Shown in pieces: positions 26,822-36,204 of a DNA stretch of 64,000 nt; positions within the stretch are counted from its first letter, which is position 1, and every line of letters starts with the position of its first letter. The position numbers were made by a program, and so were the translations under genes. Under the pieces are notes generated by a model. The model was not told where the DNA came from. It saw nothing but the letters and a program-made list of their open reading frames with translations, and did no database searches. The DNA is from an uncultured Actinomycetes bacterium (GTDB lineage Bacteria > Actinomycetota > Acidimicrobiia > Acidimicrobiales > RAAP-2): the NCBI GenBank assembly GCA_903825035.1, contig CAIJYV010000023.1, forward strand, positions 18,913 through 82,912, in the 5' to 3' direction.

Positions 26822-26906
26822 ACAACCAGGTAACGAAGCGCGCAAGTAGCCCTCCTCCGCACGTGGTTGTTTCGACCAACGACCACGAGCGAACGGAAGG
26901 AGGTGG
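26822..26906 (+). promoter_or_regulatory. Leader of the Nramp-like gene with long stem and anti-Shine-Dalgarno
   Basis: ACAACCA (26822-26828) pairs perfectly with TGGTTGT (26864-26870). Between the arms lies CCCTCCTCC (26850-26858), able to pair with the strong ribosome site AAGGAGGTGG (26897-26906). Alternative folding could hide or expose the ribosome site. No known metal riboswitch consensus is recognised. Confidence 0.3.
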
Positions 26907-26909
26907 CGC

Positions 26910-28493
26910 ATGTCGAACGAAGTAACCCAAGAAGCTCAAATTAAGGGAGCCTTTGGCACCATTGACACCCATGCGCCATCGGGTCGACGCGGACTCAAGG
27001 CGAGATTTTTAACCCTCTTGGCCATCATCGGCCCCGGTCTCATCGTGATGGTTGGAGACAACGATGCCGGTGGCATCTCGACCTACGCCCAAGCGGGTCA
27101 GAACTTTGGCTACAGCCTCTTGTGGACTCTGCCGCTGCTTATCCCGGTACTGATTGTCAACCAAGAGATGGTGGCGAGACTCGGGGCAGTAACTGGTCAG
27201 GGTCACGGACGGCTCATTCGCGAGCGCATTGGCAAGCGGTGGGGCAATGTCTCGATCGGTTCAATTCTGCTTTTGAACTTCCTTATCATCATCACTGAGT
27301 TCATCGGCATTTCCCTCTCTATGCGCTACTTCGGGGTGTCGCCCTACCTCTCAGTGCCTATATCGGTAGTTCTACTCTTCCTAGTGACCGCCACCGGATC
27401 GTTCCAACGCTGGGAGCGATTCATGATGCTCTTCGTGGCGATTAACTTCCTCGTCGTTCCTTTGGTACTTCGCGTCCATGTCTCGACGCACCAGGTCCTG
27501 CACCACTACGTGAGTGCGGGAATTCGCGGGGGACCAACCTCAGCCGGAGTGTTGTTGATCATCTCGATCATTGGCACCACCGTTGCACCCTGGCAGTTGT
27601 ACTTCCAAGAGAGCAACATAGTTGACAAGAAGATTTCGCCCCGTTACCTCAACTACGAACGGGTTGACACCGTAATTGGTTCGATCATCGTGGTGGCCGT
27701 CGCCACTTTGCTCATTGGCCTTACCGCTGCTGGGTTGTCGCATCACGGTGGCACCAATTCCTACACCGATGCACTGGGCGTCGCACGAGGTCTCGCTCAC
27801 TACGTGGGCCGAGACACGGGCGCTCTGTTTGCCATCTTGTTGCTTAACTCTTCGGTGATCGGTGCTGCCGCGGTAACGCTCGCGAGTAGTTACGCAATGG
27901 GGGACCTATCGGGAAAACTGGCCCAGGGATTGAATACTCCGTTAAAAGAGGCCAAGGGCTTCTACGGAGTCTTCGCTGGCCTGTTGGTCGTTGCGGGCAT
28001 TGTGACCCTGATCCCCAGTGCGCCTCTGGGACTGATTACCTTGGCGGTGCAGGCAATGTGCGGTCTCATGCTGCCGAGCACCACAATTTTCGTTTTGCTC
28101 TTGGCAAATGACAAAGAGACGCTCGGGCCGTGGGTTAACTCTCGAGCGCTCAACGCCCTGGCGGTCATCATCGTGGCCATCCTCGCCGTCTTATCGGTTG
28201 TGATGATGGTATCGACCCTGTTTCCATCGGCCCCGGTCTTGCCACTCTTGGAGTGGCTCGGAGCTATTGCGCTCATGGGCCTTCTGGTGGGTCTACCTAT
28301 TGGACTGAGGCGAATGGGCCCGCGCCCGGAGTTTGGGGTTGACAAGTTGGACTGGCGCATGCCTCGACAAGCGTTGCTCGCACCAGCGCCTCGCACGCGG
28401 GCGCGAAAGATTCTCCTCGGGGTAACCGGAACCTACCTCGCGGTGGCGGGGACCTTGTTAGTTGTGCGCATCGTGCAGTTAGCGACCTCCTAA
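26910..28493 (+). CDS. Divergent Nramp-family divalent metal transporter, possibly for Mg2+
   Basis: A 527-residue membrane protein with about 11 helices, of the Nramp/SLC11 fold (TM1 region IIGPGLIVMVGDNDAGGIST). Two metal-site motifs differ from Mn/Fe transporters. DPGN of TM1 appears as DNDAGG, and MPH of TM6 appears as APW (GTTVAPWQLYFQES), so the Met that selects transition metals is missing. Loss of this Met is a feature of Nramp-related magnesium transporters. The MgtE-like regulatory protein directly upstream fits magnesium. A strong AAGGAGGTGG precedes the ATG. Fold is confident; substrate is inference. Confidence 0.85.
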   Translation: MSNEVTQEAQIKGAFGTIDTHAPSGRRGLKARFLTLLAIIGPGLIVMVGDNDAGGISTYAQAGQNFGYSLLWTLPLLIPVLIVNQEMVARLGAVTGQGHGRLIRERIGKRWGNVSIGSILLLNFLIIITEFIGISLSMRYFGVSPYLSVPISVVLLFLVTATGSFQRWERFMMLFVAINFLVVPLVLRVHVSTHQVLHHYVSAGIRGGPTSAGVLLIISIIGTTVAPWQLYFQESNIVDKKISPRYLNYERVDTVIGSIIVVAVATLLIGLTAAGLSHHGGTNSYTDALGVARGLAHYVGRDTGALFAILLLNSSVIGAAAVTLASSYAMGDLSGKLAQGLNTPLKEAKGFYGVFAGLLVVAGIVTLIPSAPLGLITLAVQAMCGLMLPSTTIFVLLLANDKETLGPWVNSRALNALAVIIVAILAVLSVVMMVSTLFPSAPVLPLLEWLGAIALMGLLVGLPIGLRRMGPRPEFGVDKLDWRMPRQALLAPAPRTRARKILLGVTGTYLAVAGTLLVVRIVQLATS

Positions 28494-28504
28494 CCTGTAG
28501 GACT

Positions 28505-29320
28505 GTGACTGTTACTAAAACCCTGGTGTGTGTGCACGCCCACCCCGACGACGAATCCCTCTTCACAGCCGGTATTACGGCGCACTACGCCGAGCTGGGG
28601 TACAAAATTATTCTCGTGACCTGCACGAGTGGTCTCTTGGGTATTGACGACCAAAACCTACCCGGTTCAGCCGCCGGGCACCACCGCGAGTACGTACGTG
28701 CGACTCGAGCGAAGGAACTCCAAGAGGCCGCTCACCTAGTCGGCATCACTCGAGTTGTGACCTTGGGGTACGAGGACTCAGGACTGCTTGGGTGGCAGCA
28801 AAACTCGGCGCCGTTGGCTTTTATGAACTGCAACGTTGACGCGGTTGGTACGACCCTTGCCGCTCTCTTCGCCGAGGTCGGCGCGAGTGTCGTGGTGACC
28901 TACGACGAGAACGGTTTTTATGGACACCCAGATCACATCATGGCGAATCGGGTAACAAAAAATGCGGTAGCCAAGTCGCCATCGGTCGAGCGTCTCTACT
29001 ATCCGGTGATGCCCTCAGACCTCATGGCCGAATTTGTTATCCGCGCTAGCGCGCAACAGGTTTCGTTGCCCAAGTGGGTAACCGACGCCAGTGTGGACAT
29101 TGACCGTTCACTGATTTCAACGGTGATGGATGTTTCTCGGTTCTCAAGTCTGAAGCAACAGGCCATAGCTACTCACGCCTCACAGACCGATAACGCTGAT
29201 CTGGTGACGATGAACCCCGAACTATTTGCCATGCTCTTCGGCACCGAGTTCTATCAGCGGGCCTTTTCAAAAACCCCTACCTCGGCCGATAGTGCAGACC
29301 TTTTTGGAGGACTCTCATGA
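28505..29320 (+). CDS. PIG-L/LmbE-family deacetylase (MshB/Mca-like)
   Basis: A 271-residue zinc-dependent N-acyl hydrolase. The metal site is VHAHPDDESLF (His13, Asp16) and GFYGHPDHIMANR further on. The family in actinobacteria includes MshB, which deacetylates GlcNAc-inositol in mycothiol synthesis, and Mca, which cleaves mycothiol conjugates. This copy is the more divergent of the tandem pair. The GTG start at 28505 lies eight bases after TAACCT, which may be a -10 element. The stop overlaps the next gene as ATGA, so the two are coupled. Confidence 0.88.
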   Translation: MTVTKTLVCVHAHPDDESLFTAGITAHYAELGYKIILVTCTSGLLGIDDQNLPGSAAGHHREYVRATRAKELQEAAHLVGITRVVTLGYEDSGLLGWQQNSAPLAFMNCNVDAVGTTLAALFAEVGASVVVTYDENGFYGHPDHIMANRVTKNAVAKSPSVERLYYPVMPSDLMAEFVIRASAQQVSLPKWVTDASVDIDRSLISTVMDVSRFSSLKQQAIATHASQTDNADLVTMNPELFAMLFGTEFYQRAFSKTPTSADSADLFGGLS

Positions 29321-30165
29321 CCCAACTCACCTTTCTTGCGGTTCACGCCCACCCCGATGACGAGGCCAGTTCTACTGGTGGTCTCTATCGACTTTTGGCG
29401 AATCAGGGCGTTCGCACGGTGTTGGTCACCTGCACGAACGGAGAGTGCGGGGATTCACCCACGGGAGCTAAGCCCGACGCCGACGAGCATGACATGGATG
29501 AGGTGGCGGCGGTTCGAAAGGTCGAACTCGATAACGCCGTGGAAATCCTTGGAGTAAGCCGCTTGGTGCGTCTGGGTTACCGAGACTCTGGGATGATGGG
29601 ATGGCCTCACAACGCGAACGACGGCAGCTTTTGGGGTACCCCCGTCGAACTGGCGGCTCGGCGGCTCGCCGATATCTTGCTAGAAGAGCGCCCGCAGGTC
29701 ATTGTCACCTATAACGAAATTGGCTTTTATGGTCACCCTGACCACATCCAAGCCAACCGAATTACCTTGGCGGCGCTTGAACTGTTGGACTACGAACCAA
29801 CCCTTTATTACAACGCCATTCCCGACTCGGTCTTCGCCGAGATGCGCAAACGTTGGGAAGAAGAGGACGAAGCTCGTCGTGAAGAGGGCAAAACCTCATC
29901 GGCCCTCGAAGAGGTCGAAGAGGAGATCCCCGAGCAAATGAGCACGCCCGATGACCAAATTTCGGCCGCGATTGACATCAGCGCGGTCAACAGCGTGAAG
30001 TTTGACGCTCTCGCAGCCCACGCCTCACAGATTGCCGACTCCTTCTGGATGAAGATGGGTCGTGAAGCGTTCTGTGAGACCAACAAGACGGAATGGTTTT
30101 TGCGCGTGACGAACCCCCAAAAAATTGATGGTTTAGTCACCGACCTCTTTGCCGGTTATCGCTAA
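29317..30165 (+). CDS. mca: PIG-L-family amidase, probable mycothiol S-conjugate amidase
   Basis: A 282-residue zinc hydrolase. It has AVHAHPDDEASSTGG, VTCTNGECGDSPTGAKPDA, VRLGYRDSGMMGWPHN and GFYGHPDHIQANR, the pattern of Mca, which splits mycothiol S-conjugates during detoxification. A Glu-rich stretch (about residues 183-207) is an insertion of charged residues. It overlaps the upstream paralogue by four bases. Mca and MshB are hard to separate by eye, so the symbol is tentative. Confidence 0.85.
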   Translation: MTQLTFLAVHAHPDDEASSTGGLYRLLANQGVRTVLVTCTNGECGDSPTGAKPDADEHDMDEVAAVRKVELDNAVEILGVSRLVRLGYRDSGMMGWPHNANDGSFWGTPVELAARRLADILLEERPQVIVTYNEIGFYGHPDHIQANRITLAALELLDYEPTLYYNAIPDSVFAEMRKRWEEEDEARREEGKTSSALEEVEEEIPEQMSTPDDQISAAIDISAVNSVKFDALAAHASQIADSFWMKMGREAFCETNKTEWFLRVTNPQKIDGLVTDLFAGYR

Positions 30166-30171
30166 GAAGTT

Positions 30172-31611
30172 TTAGTAGCGGTAGGTGTCGGGCTTGTAGG
30201 GGCCTTCGACCGTTACGCCGATGTACTCAGCCTGCTGCTTGGTCAACTCGGTCAATTTCACGCCCAGCGCGTCCAAGTGCAAACGAGCAACCTTTTCGTC
30301 GAGGTGCTTTGGCAACACGTAGACCTTCTTGTCGTACTGCTCGTTGCGAACGTAGAGTTCGATCTGAGCTAGTACCTGGTTGGTGAAGGAGTTACTCATT
30401 ACGAAGCTTGGGTGACCAGTTGCGTTTCCGAGGTTGAACAATCGACCTTCGGAGAGCAAGATAATGGTGCGACCATTTGGCATCGTCCACTTGTCAACCT
30501 GAGGCTTGATGGTCTCGCGCTTTGCGCCAGGTAGGGCCTGCAGCCCAGCCATGTCGATTTCGTTGTCGAAGTGACCAATGTTGGCCAAAATGGCCTGCTC
30601 TTTCATCATCATCATGTGTTCAACGGTGACAATGTCCTTATTTCCGGTGGCGGTGATGATGATGTCAGCGGTGGGAAGTGCCTCTTCGAGGGTGGTGACT
30701 TGGTAGCCATCCATCGCAGCTTGCAGCGCACAGATGGGGTCAATCTCGGTGACAATGACTCGAGCGCCCTGCCCGCGTAATGATTCGGCTGAACCCTTAC
30801 CAACGTCGCCGTAGCCACAAACGATTGCAACCTTGCCACCAATTAACACGTCAGTGGCGCGGTTTAGACCGTCCACTAGTGAGTGGCGACATCCGTACTT
30901 GTTGTCGAACTTGGACTTGGTCACCGCGTCATTTACGTTGATAGCGGGGAAGAGCAATACGTTGTCGCGCTCCATCTCGTAGAGACGGTGGACACCGGTC
31001 GTGGTTTCTTCCGACACACCAATGATGCCAGCGGCCATAGGGGCAAAAGACATCTCCTTGTTGCCAACCAAACGGGTCAACAATTCGAGAATGACGCGGT
31101 ACTCCTCGGAGTCAGCGGTCTCTGGAGAGGGTACAACACCAGACTTTTCGAATTCGAGTCCCTTGTGAACGAGCAAGGTGGCGTCGCCGCCATCATCCAA
31201 GATCATGGTGGGACCGGCGTGTCCGGGCCAGCGAAGTAGCTGTTCGGTGCACCACCAATACTCTTCTAGAGTTTCGCCCTTCCAAGCGAAGACTGGAACG
31301 CCCTGTGGGTTGTCAACGCTTCCGTTGGGGCCAACGACAACGGCCGCAGCAGCATGGTCTTGGGTTGAGAAGATATTGCAACTAACCCAGCGCACATCAG
31401 CGCCGAGCTCGACGAGGGTTTCGATCAACACTGCAGTCTGAATGGTCATGTGAAGCGAACCTGAGATCCGGGCGCCCTTCAGGGGCTTGGTCGCACCAAA
31501 TTCAGCGCGCATGGCCATGAGGCCAGGCATCTCGTGTTCGGCCATGATGATTTCGGCGCGGCCAAAATCAGCCAAGGAAAGGTCAGCTACTTTAAAGTCG
31601 AATGGGGACAT
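30172..31611 (-). CDS. ahcY: Adenosylhomocysteinase
   Basis: Hydrolyses S-adenosylhomocysteine to adenosine and homocysteine, recycling the product of methylation reactions, with bound NAD. The 479-residue protein has the long actinobacterial form. It shows [20 protein letters not shown], the NAD-binding [33 protein letters not shown] and the C-terminal [20 protein letters not shown] followed by the terminal [15 protein letters not shown] lies upstream of the ATG at 31611. No SAH riboswitch is recognised in the short leader. Confidence 0.97.
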   Translation of the reverse strand: MSPFDFKVADLSLADFGRAEIIMAEHEMPGLMAMRAEFGATKPLKGARISGSLHMTIQTAVLIETLVELGADVRWVSCNIFSTQDHAAAAVVVGPNGSVDNPQGVPVFAWKGETLEEYWWCTEQLLRWPGHAGPTMILDDGGDATLLVHKGLEFEKSGVVPSPETADSEEYRVILELLTRLVGNKEMSFAPMAAGIIGVSEETTTGVHRLYEMERDNVLLFPAINVNDAVTKSKFDNKYGCRHSLVDGLNRATDVLIGGKVAIVCGYGDVGKGSAESLRGQGARVIVTEIDPICALQAAMDGYQVTTLEEALPTADIIITATGNKDIVTVEHMMMMKEQAILANIGHFDNEIDMAGLQALPGAKRETIKPQVDKWTMPNGRTIILLSEGRLFNLGNATGHPSFVMSNSFTNQVLAQIELYVRNEQYDKKVYVLPKHLDEKVARLHLDALGVKLTELTKQQAEYIGVTVEGPYKPDTYRY

Positions 31612-31688
31612 GATGCTCCTAGAGAAGTCGATTGCTTATGGGCGCCGACCTCTGTCGCAAACGCCTTCCAACAGCGTAGCGGAGGGGT

Positions 31689-32534
31689 TTACTTCGTGCG
31701 GCGAACGGCACGACGCTTGGAGGCGAGCACCAACGAGGTTCCCACTGCCATCAATCCGCCGGCGAGTCCCGCGATGAGCCCAGTGTTGGCACCGGTGTGG
31801 GCAAGATCAACCGGGAGAGCGAAGCGCAAAAGAACTTCACCCGATCCGCCAGATTGCGTTGCTGCGGTGCCGTCACCAAGGTTGCCACCATCACCCGTAT
31901 TAACTGGAGCGGCCGCTGTCGCTGATGGTGATCCACCCGCGCCGAGGGCTACTTCTCCAGCAATGACGGGAAACAAAGTGGTGTCTACACCAGAAATTGC
32001 GCTTGGAAGAATCCCAGGACCAGGCTGGCTGTCACTGATGGAAGTCCCACCGGCTCCGGCGCCAGAAAGGAAACCCGATACAGTGCCACTGCCTGATGAG
32101 CCACCGACTCCAGTGCCGCTTCCGCCACCGAGAGCGTCGGTCGACGAGTAGCCGGCTATTGAAGTAACCCCACCGGTGCTAGCTGGCGTGTTGCTGGAAT
32201 CTCCGCCAGCCCCAATCGTGATCTCTAGTGGAGCAGTAGTTGCGACTTGGTCAATGTAGGTAACAGCGCCACCGCCACCGCCATATTGAGTACCGCTTAA
32301 GACCGATCCACCGCCACCACCGACAAGAACAGCAGACAGCTTTTGAATTCCAGTGGGCAAAGTGAGGGTTTCGGAGTGGGTCACCTGGATTTGACAAACT
32401 CCAGGGGCGACGAGTGTCGAGTCAACCGGGCAAGAGGTGGCTGAAGCACTGGCGCTCATTAACATCACGGGCATGGTGGCGAGTGCGGCAACACCGGTAG
32501 CGGTAGCAATCTTGGAACTCTTGAATTCGGTCAT
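31689..32534 (-). CDS. Secreted glycine-rich protein with LAXTG sortase signal
   Basis: A 281-residue exported protein. The signal peptide covers about residues 1-33, ending in SASASA. A beta-rich Gly/Ser region follows (GGGGG and GAGG clusters, about residues 70-220), as in glycine-rich surface or phage-tail-tip domains. The C-terminus carries LAHTG (244-248), a hydrophobic stretch and a basic tail (SKRRAVRRTK), a sorting signal that fits the class E sortase at 35171. AAGGAG lies six to seven bases before the ATG. The function is probably a cell-surface structural or adhesive protein. Confidence 0.85.
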   Translation of the reverse strand: MTEFKSSKIATATGVAALATMPVMLMSASASATSCPVDSTLVAPGVCQIQVTHSETLTLPTGIQKLSAVLVGGGGGSVLSGTQYGGGGGAVTYIDQVATTAPLEITIGAGGDSSNTPASTGGVTSIAGYSSTDALGGGSGTGVGGSSGSGTVSGFLSGAGAGGTSISDSQPGPGILPSAISGVDTTLFPVIAGEVALGAGGSPSATAAAPVNTGDGGNLGDGTAATQSGGSGEVLLRFALPVDLAHTGANTGLIAGLAGGLMAVGTSLVLASKRRAVRRTK

Positions 32535-32571
32535 TTTGACTCCTTAACTTAGAAATTAGATTACTAAATAA

Positions 32572-34002
32572 TTAGTGGGCACCGAGGACCTGTTGCGCAA
32601 GGTCGGCGCGCATGACCTTGCCCATGGCGTTGCGAGGAATTTCCCTTACCGCTACAACGAGGGCGGGCCTAGCGTCACCAAAGAGAGTGAAGCACTCGGC
32701 AGCAAAATCTTCTGGGTTAAAAACGCTGGTGGGGACAATAGCCACCCCCCAATTCGAGTTGCCCTGGGCGTCTAAGTAGGAAAAGCAGGCCGCTTCTTTG
32801 ACGTGGTTTAGCTCTGACATTTTTAAGTCCGCGTCCAGGGGGTCAATTTTGGTTCCCCCGGCTGAAATCCGCTCGTTAATGCGCCCCGCTAGGAAGAGTT
32901 CTCGGTGTTCGAGGTAGCCGAGGTCGCCAGTACGAAACCACCCGTCTTTCAGATACGAACTATCTTCATCGGAAGTGGCAAAGTATTCTCGCACCATCAT
33001 GGGTCGAGTCACGAAGACCTCGCCCTCTTGACCATCTCCTAGGGGAGTCCCATCCGGGTCACGTATTTCAACGGTCACCTCAGATATCAAGACTCCCGCC
33101 GAGCGAGAATCCATTTTCATGGGACCAATACCGATTATGCCGGTTTCGCTTGAGCCGTAGTGCGAATAGACCTCACACCCGGCTGATTCTTTGAATTGCG
33201 AGTTCAAGGTTGACCCCAGTCGGCCACCGGCGCAGCGTACTGCCTGAAGATTCCACCCCGTCCTAATTGCCGAGGTGCTCGCATCGGCTACGGCTCGCAG
33301 ATAATTAGGAGATCCGTAGAGGCATTTAACTTGGTATCGATCAATAATCTCTACGTTGTGCGAAGCCGAGCCCGGTACTAAGTAGGGCAGTCGAAGGGCG
33401 AATGCCACCAGCGCCGTTTCGAGTGGCAATAAAGATGGCAATCCGAACAGAGTGAGCAGCGGGTATTCGGGTCGGAACCGTTCGAGAAATAGCTGTAGCC
33501 ACGTTTCGGTAATTTCTGCGCTCATGGGCAAGGCTTTGCGATTGCCAGTTGTCCCGCTTGACAGTGTGTAAAAACAGACCTCGTCAGATTTGAATTCGTA
33601 GGGATCAGTGGGGTCGAGGCGAGCGAGGCTGAGCCACGTGTCGGTCAGGACTATCGCGCGCGAGTCAGCGGCACTCGCACGGTTGGGGGTGGTTATCACG
33701 TGGGTGAAAGGCAACTGTAATTTCTCGCTCGGTCCAAGCCACAATGTCCACTTGGCGCCCATATGAATAAGTGCGAGTGCGGAAATGATGGCTAATTCAT
33801 CGCCGACGTCCACTCCGACCAGCGAATCGGGCGTCACTCCCGCATCAGTTAGGCCATTGGCCATGGCGTAAAGAATTTCCAGTAGCTCAGATGCGCTCAG
33901 GGTCATTGACTCACCGACTAGCGCAACAGCGAGCTCGTCAATCTCGACCCACTGTTTCAAGTTCGTCGCGGGCTGAAAGTTTTCGAGCAATGGATACTCC
34001 AC
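32572..34002 (-). CDS. AMP-forming acyl-CoA synthetase/ligase (ANL superfamily)
   Basis: Activates a carboxylate as an acyl-adenylate and probably transfers it to CoA or a carrier. The 476-residue protein has the P-loop-like YTLSSGTTGNRKALPMS, the YGSSETG motif, GWFRTGDLGYLEHRELFLAGRINE and the C-terminal catalytic Lys in PRNAMGKVMRADL. It is slightly shorter than usual ANL enzymes, mainly in the N-terminal domain. The substrate is unknown. The GTG start lies nine bases after the ychF stop, so it is probably co-transcribed with ychF. Confidence 0.88.
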   Translation of the reverse strand: MEYPLLENFQPATNLKQWVEIDELAVALVGESMTLSASELLEILYAMANGLTDAGVTPDSLVGVDVGDELAIISALALIHMGAKWTLWLGPSEKLQLPFTHVITTPNRASAADSRAIVLTDTWLSLARLDPTDPYEFKSDEVCFYTLSSGTTGNRKALPMSAEITETWLQLFLERFRPEYPLLTLFGLPSLLPLETALVAFALRLPYLVPGSASHNVEIIDRYQVKCLYGSPNYLRAVADASTSAIRTGWNLQAVRCAGGRLGSTLNSQFKESAGCEVYSHYGSSETGIIGIGPMKMDSRSAGVLISEVTVEIRDPDGTPLGDGQEGEVFVTRPMMVREYFATSDEDSSYLKDGWFRTGDLGYLEHRELFLAGRINERISAGGTKIDPLDADLKMSELNHVKEAACFSYLDAQGNSNWGVAIVPTSVFNPEDFAAECFTLFGDARPALVVAVREIPRNAMGKVMRADLAQQVLGAH

Positions 34003-34011
34003 CGGTGTTGG

Positions 34012-35091
34012 CTACGCGCCAACTCTAAATTCGACGACGTCGCCATCTTGCATGACATATTCTTTGCCCTCAATGCGAGCTTTGCCCGCCGCTCGGGCGT
34101 TAACGACCGAGCCAGCATCAACGAGGTCATCGAAGCCGATTACTTCGGCCTTGATGAAGTGCTTTTCAAAGTCCGTATGGATTTCGCCAGCTGCTTGTGG
34201 AGCACTGGCACCTTGATGGATTGTCCAGGCACGAGTTTCCTTGGGCCCAGCGGTCAAGAAGGTCTGGAGTCCCAGCGTGTGAAATCCAACTCTGGACAAT
34301 TGCGCGAGTCCAGATTCGCTCTGACCAAAGGACTGCAACATCTCCAAGGCCTCTTCATCGTCTAACCCGGAGAGTTCTGCTTCGACTTTGGCGCAGAGAA
34401 CGACAGCGGGAGAGGGTGAGACACTATCGACAAGTGCTTGCTTCTTACCATTGTCACCAATGGTCTCCTCGTCCACGTTGAACACGTAGATGAAAGGCTT
34501 ATCGGTCAGCAGGTGCAGGTCAGCGATTTGCGTGCGGTCAATTTCTTTACCAACCCGCGAGAGCACTCTGCCGTCATTTAGGAAAGTTTGCGCCTTCTTT
34601 ACTTCGGCCAACTTGACTGCAGCGTCGGGACTTCGCTTTGAATCCTTCTCAATACGCACAAGTGCTTTTTCCACCGTTTGCAAATCAGCCAAGATGAGTT
34701 CGGTTTCGATGGTGGAAACGTCGCTGGCTGGATCAATCTTTCCGTCGACGTGAATAACATCGTCGTCTTCGAAGGCGCGAACGACTTCACAAATGGCGTC
34801 AGACTCGCGAATCGCGGCCAAGAACTGGTTGCCCAAACCTTCGCCCTCACTCGCTCCGCGGACGATGCCCGCAATGTCAACGAAGGTAACGGTGGCGGGC
34901 AGGATACGTTCAGAGCCAAAGATCCCAGCCAAGACCGCGAGTCGAGCGTCGGGAACCGAGACGATTCCGACGTTCGGCTCGATAGTCGCGAACGGGTAGT
35001 TTGCCGCCAAGACGTTGTTCTTGGTCAGTGCGTTAAAGAGCGTTGATTTGCCCACGTTAGGTAGGCCGACGATTCCAATTGAGAGTCCCAT
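34012..35091 (-). CDS. ychF: Redox-regulated ATPase YchF (Obg-related)
   Basis: A universally conserved P-loop ATPase that binds ribosomes and affects translation and stress responses. The 359-residue protein has SIGIVGLPNVGKSTLFNALTK at the N-terminus (ATP-binding, with the YchF-specific fold), FVDIAGIVRGASEGEGLGN and the C-terminal TGS-like domain (about residues 275-359) ending VMQDGDVVEFRVGA. The ATG at 35091 is chosen because MGLSIGIVGLP is the conserved start; an upstream in-frame start would add 19 unrelated residues. Confidence 0.96.
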   Translation of the reverse strand: MGLSIGIVGLPNVGKSTLFNALTKNNVLAANYPFATIEPNVGIVSVPDARLAVLAGIFGSERILPATVTFVDIAGIVRGASEGEGLGNQFLAAIRESDAICEVVRAFEDDDVIHVDGKIDPASDVSTIETELILADLQTVEKALVRIEKDSKRSPDAAVKLAEVKKAQTFLNDGRVLSRVGKEIDRTQIADLHLLTDKPFIYVFNVDEETIGDNGKKQALVDSVSPSPAVVLCAKVEAELSGLDDEEALEMLQSFGQSESGLAQLSRVGFHTLGLQTFLTAGPKETRAWTIHQGASAPQAAGEIHTDFEKHFIKAEVIGFDDLVDAGSVVNARAAGKARIEGKEYVMQDGDVVEFRVGA

Positions 35092-35158
35092 GTGTCCATT
35101 GAGGCTAGTGCAGGGCGCGAGAATCTCAAAAGCAAAATAATTTGTCACTTTTCTTGGC

Positions 35159-35164
35159 TACCCT
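35159..35164 (+). promoter_or_regulatory. -10 element, leaderless type, for sortase
   Basis: TACCCT followed by six bases (TGTGGG) and the GTG start at 35171. Confidence 0.5.
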
Positions 35165-35170
35165 TGTGGG

Positions 35171-36187
35171 GTGGAACAGTGGGAATTATTTAAATACCGA
35201 GTCAGTCACGCCCCTTTTTGGTGGCGCATGCTCAATCGCACCGGTAAATTTCTCATCGGTCTGGGCCTACTCACCGCTTTCTTCATTCCGTATGAATTGG
35301 TGTACACCAATCAACTCGAGGCGGCAACTCAAACGACCGCTGAAGCACAAATAAAGAAGGTCCTACCAAGTTCGATTCCTGATATTTATACGACAAAGTT
35401 GCCAACCGGACCCGCAGTGCCAGTGGCGAATCAGAACCAGCCGCCGGTAAACAGTTGGATTGGTCTCATTCAAATTCCAAAAATCAATCTCTCAATGACC
35501 ATCATTCAAGGTACCGATTCGCCACAGCTACGAATGGGTCCTGGTCACTACCTCAGCACCGCAACGTTGGGGTCCAACGGAAACGCCGCTATCGCTGGCC
35601 ACCGCACCACCTGGGGCCGACCATTCCGATACCTCGATCATTTAGTGGTGAATGACCCCATCATCGTCACCACCACCCAAGGAAGGTTTCTGTATCGCGT
35701 AGTTGATAGCCGCGTCGTGCAACCATCGGACCTGAGTGTCTTGGCCCCATCAGCCACCCCCATCCTCACGCTGACCACCTGTAATCCGCCCTATTCTGCG
35801 GTTACGCGCTTGGTCGTTGTTGCTCGACTCGCCGCTGTTGATCGCCCGAAGGTCTCTCCGAAGGGTCCCGCGGTGCCGGTAATTAATCCCAACACTGGAA
35901 AGCCAATCGTTAAGAAGGGCTCGACTACCACGACGACTTCGCCCCCGGTAGTGACGAAGACTCTCCCCAAGGCTCAGAACGTCTCGGCCAATCCAAGCTG
36001 GGGATCAACATGGGGCATCGTTTGGTTCTTTGGTGGCATCATCTGGTTCCTCTGGTGGGTCTTCGTTCGACTGAAGGGTGGACCGTGGTGGTCACTCTTC
36101 GCCATGGCGGGCATTGTCGTAGTGACGGTGCCACTGCTTCTAATTTTCTACGGCGCGGTAACAATGATTCTGCCGGCGGGTTACTAA
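35171..36187 (+). CDS. srtE: Class E sortase
   Basis: Membrane-anchored transpeptidase that joins LAXTG-containing surface proteins to peptidoglycan. The 338-residue protein has an N-terminal membrane helix (about 25-42) and a sortase barrel. The catalytic residues are His144 (IAGHRTTWG), Cys204 (LTTCNPPYS) and Arg213. Two C-terminal membrane helices lie at about 280-300 and 308-332 after a Pro/Thr-rich linker. Class E is inferred from the TTCNPP context and from LAXTG substrates in the window (13201 and 31689). Start GTG at 35171 fits the upstream TACCCT element. Confidence 0.9.
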   Translation: MEQWELFKYRVSHAPFWWRMLNRTGKFLIGLGLLTAFFIPYELVYTNQLEAATQTTAEAQIKKVLPSSIPDIYTTKLPTGPAVPVANQNQPPVNSWIGLIQIPKINLSMTIIQGTDSPQLRMGPGHYLSTATLGSNGNAAIAGHRTTWGRPFRYLDHLVVNDPIIVTTTQGRFLYRVVDSRVVQPSDLSVLAPSATPILTLTTCNPPYSAVTRLVVVARLAAVDRPKVSPKGPAVPVINPNTGKPIVKKGSTTTTTSPPVVTKTLPKAQNVSANPSWGSTWGIVWFFGGIIWFLWWVFVRLKGGPWWSLFAMAGIVVVTVPLLLIFYGAVTMILPAGY

Positions 36188-36204
36188 GAATGTTAAGAAA
36201 TGTG

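Noticed and set aside
26753..26909. yybP-ykoY Mn2+ riboswitch or M-box
   Set aside because: I could not find the conserved core of either; only generic pairing remains, listed as a weak regulatory leader.
31612..31688. SAH riboswitch before ahcY
   Set aside because: The leader is short and does not show the conserved SAH-riboswitch core; it has an ordinary AGGAGC ribosome site.
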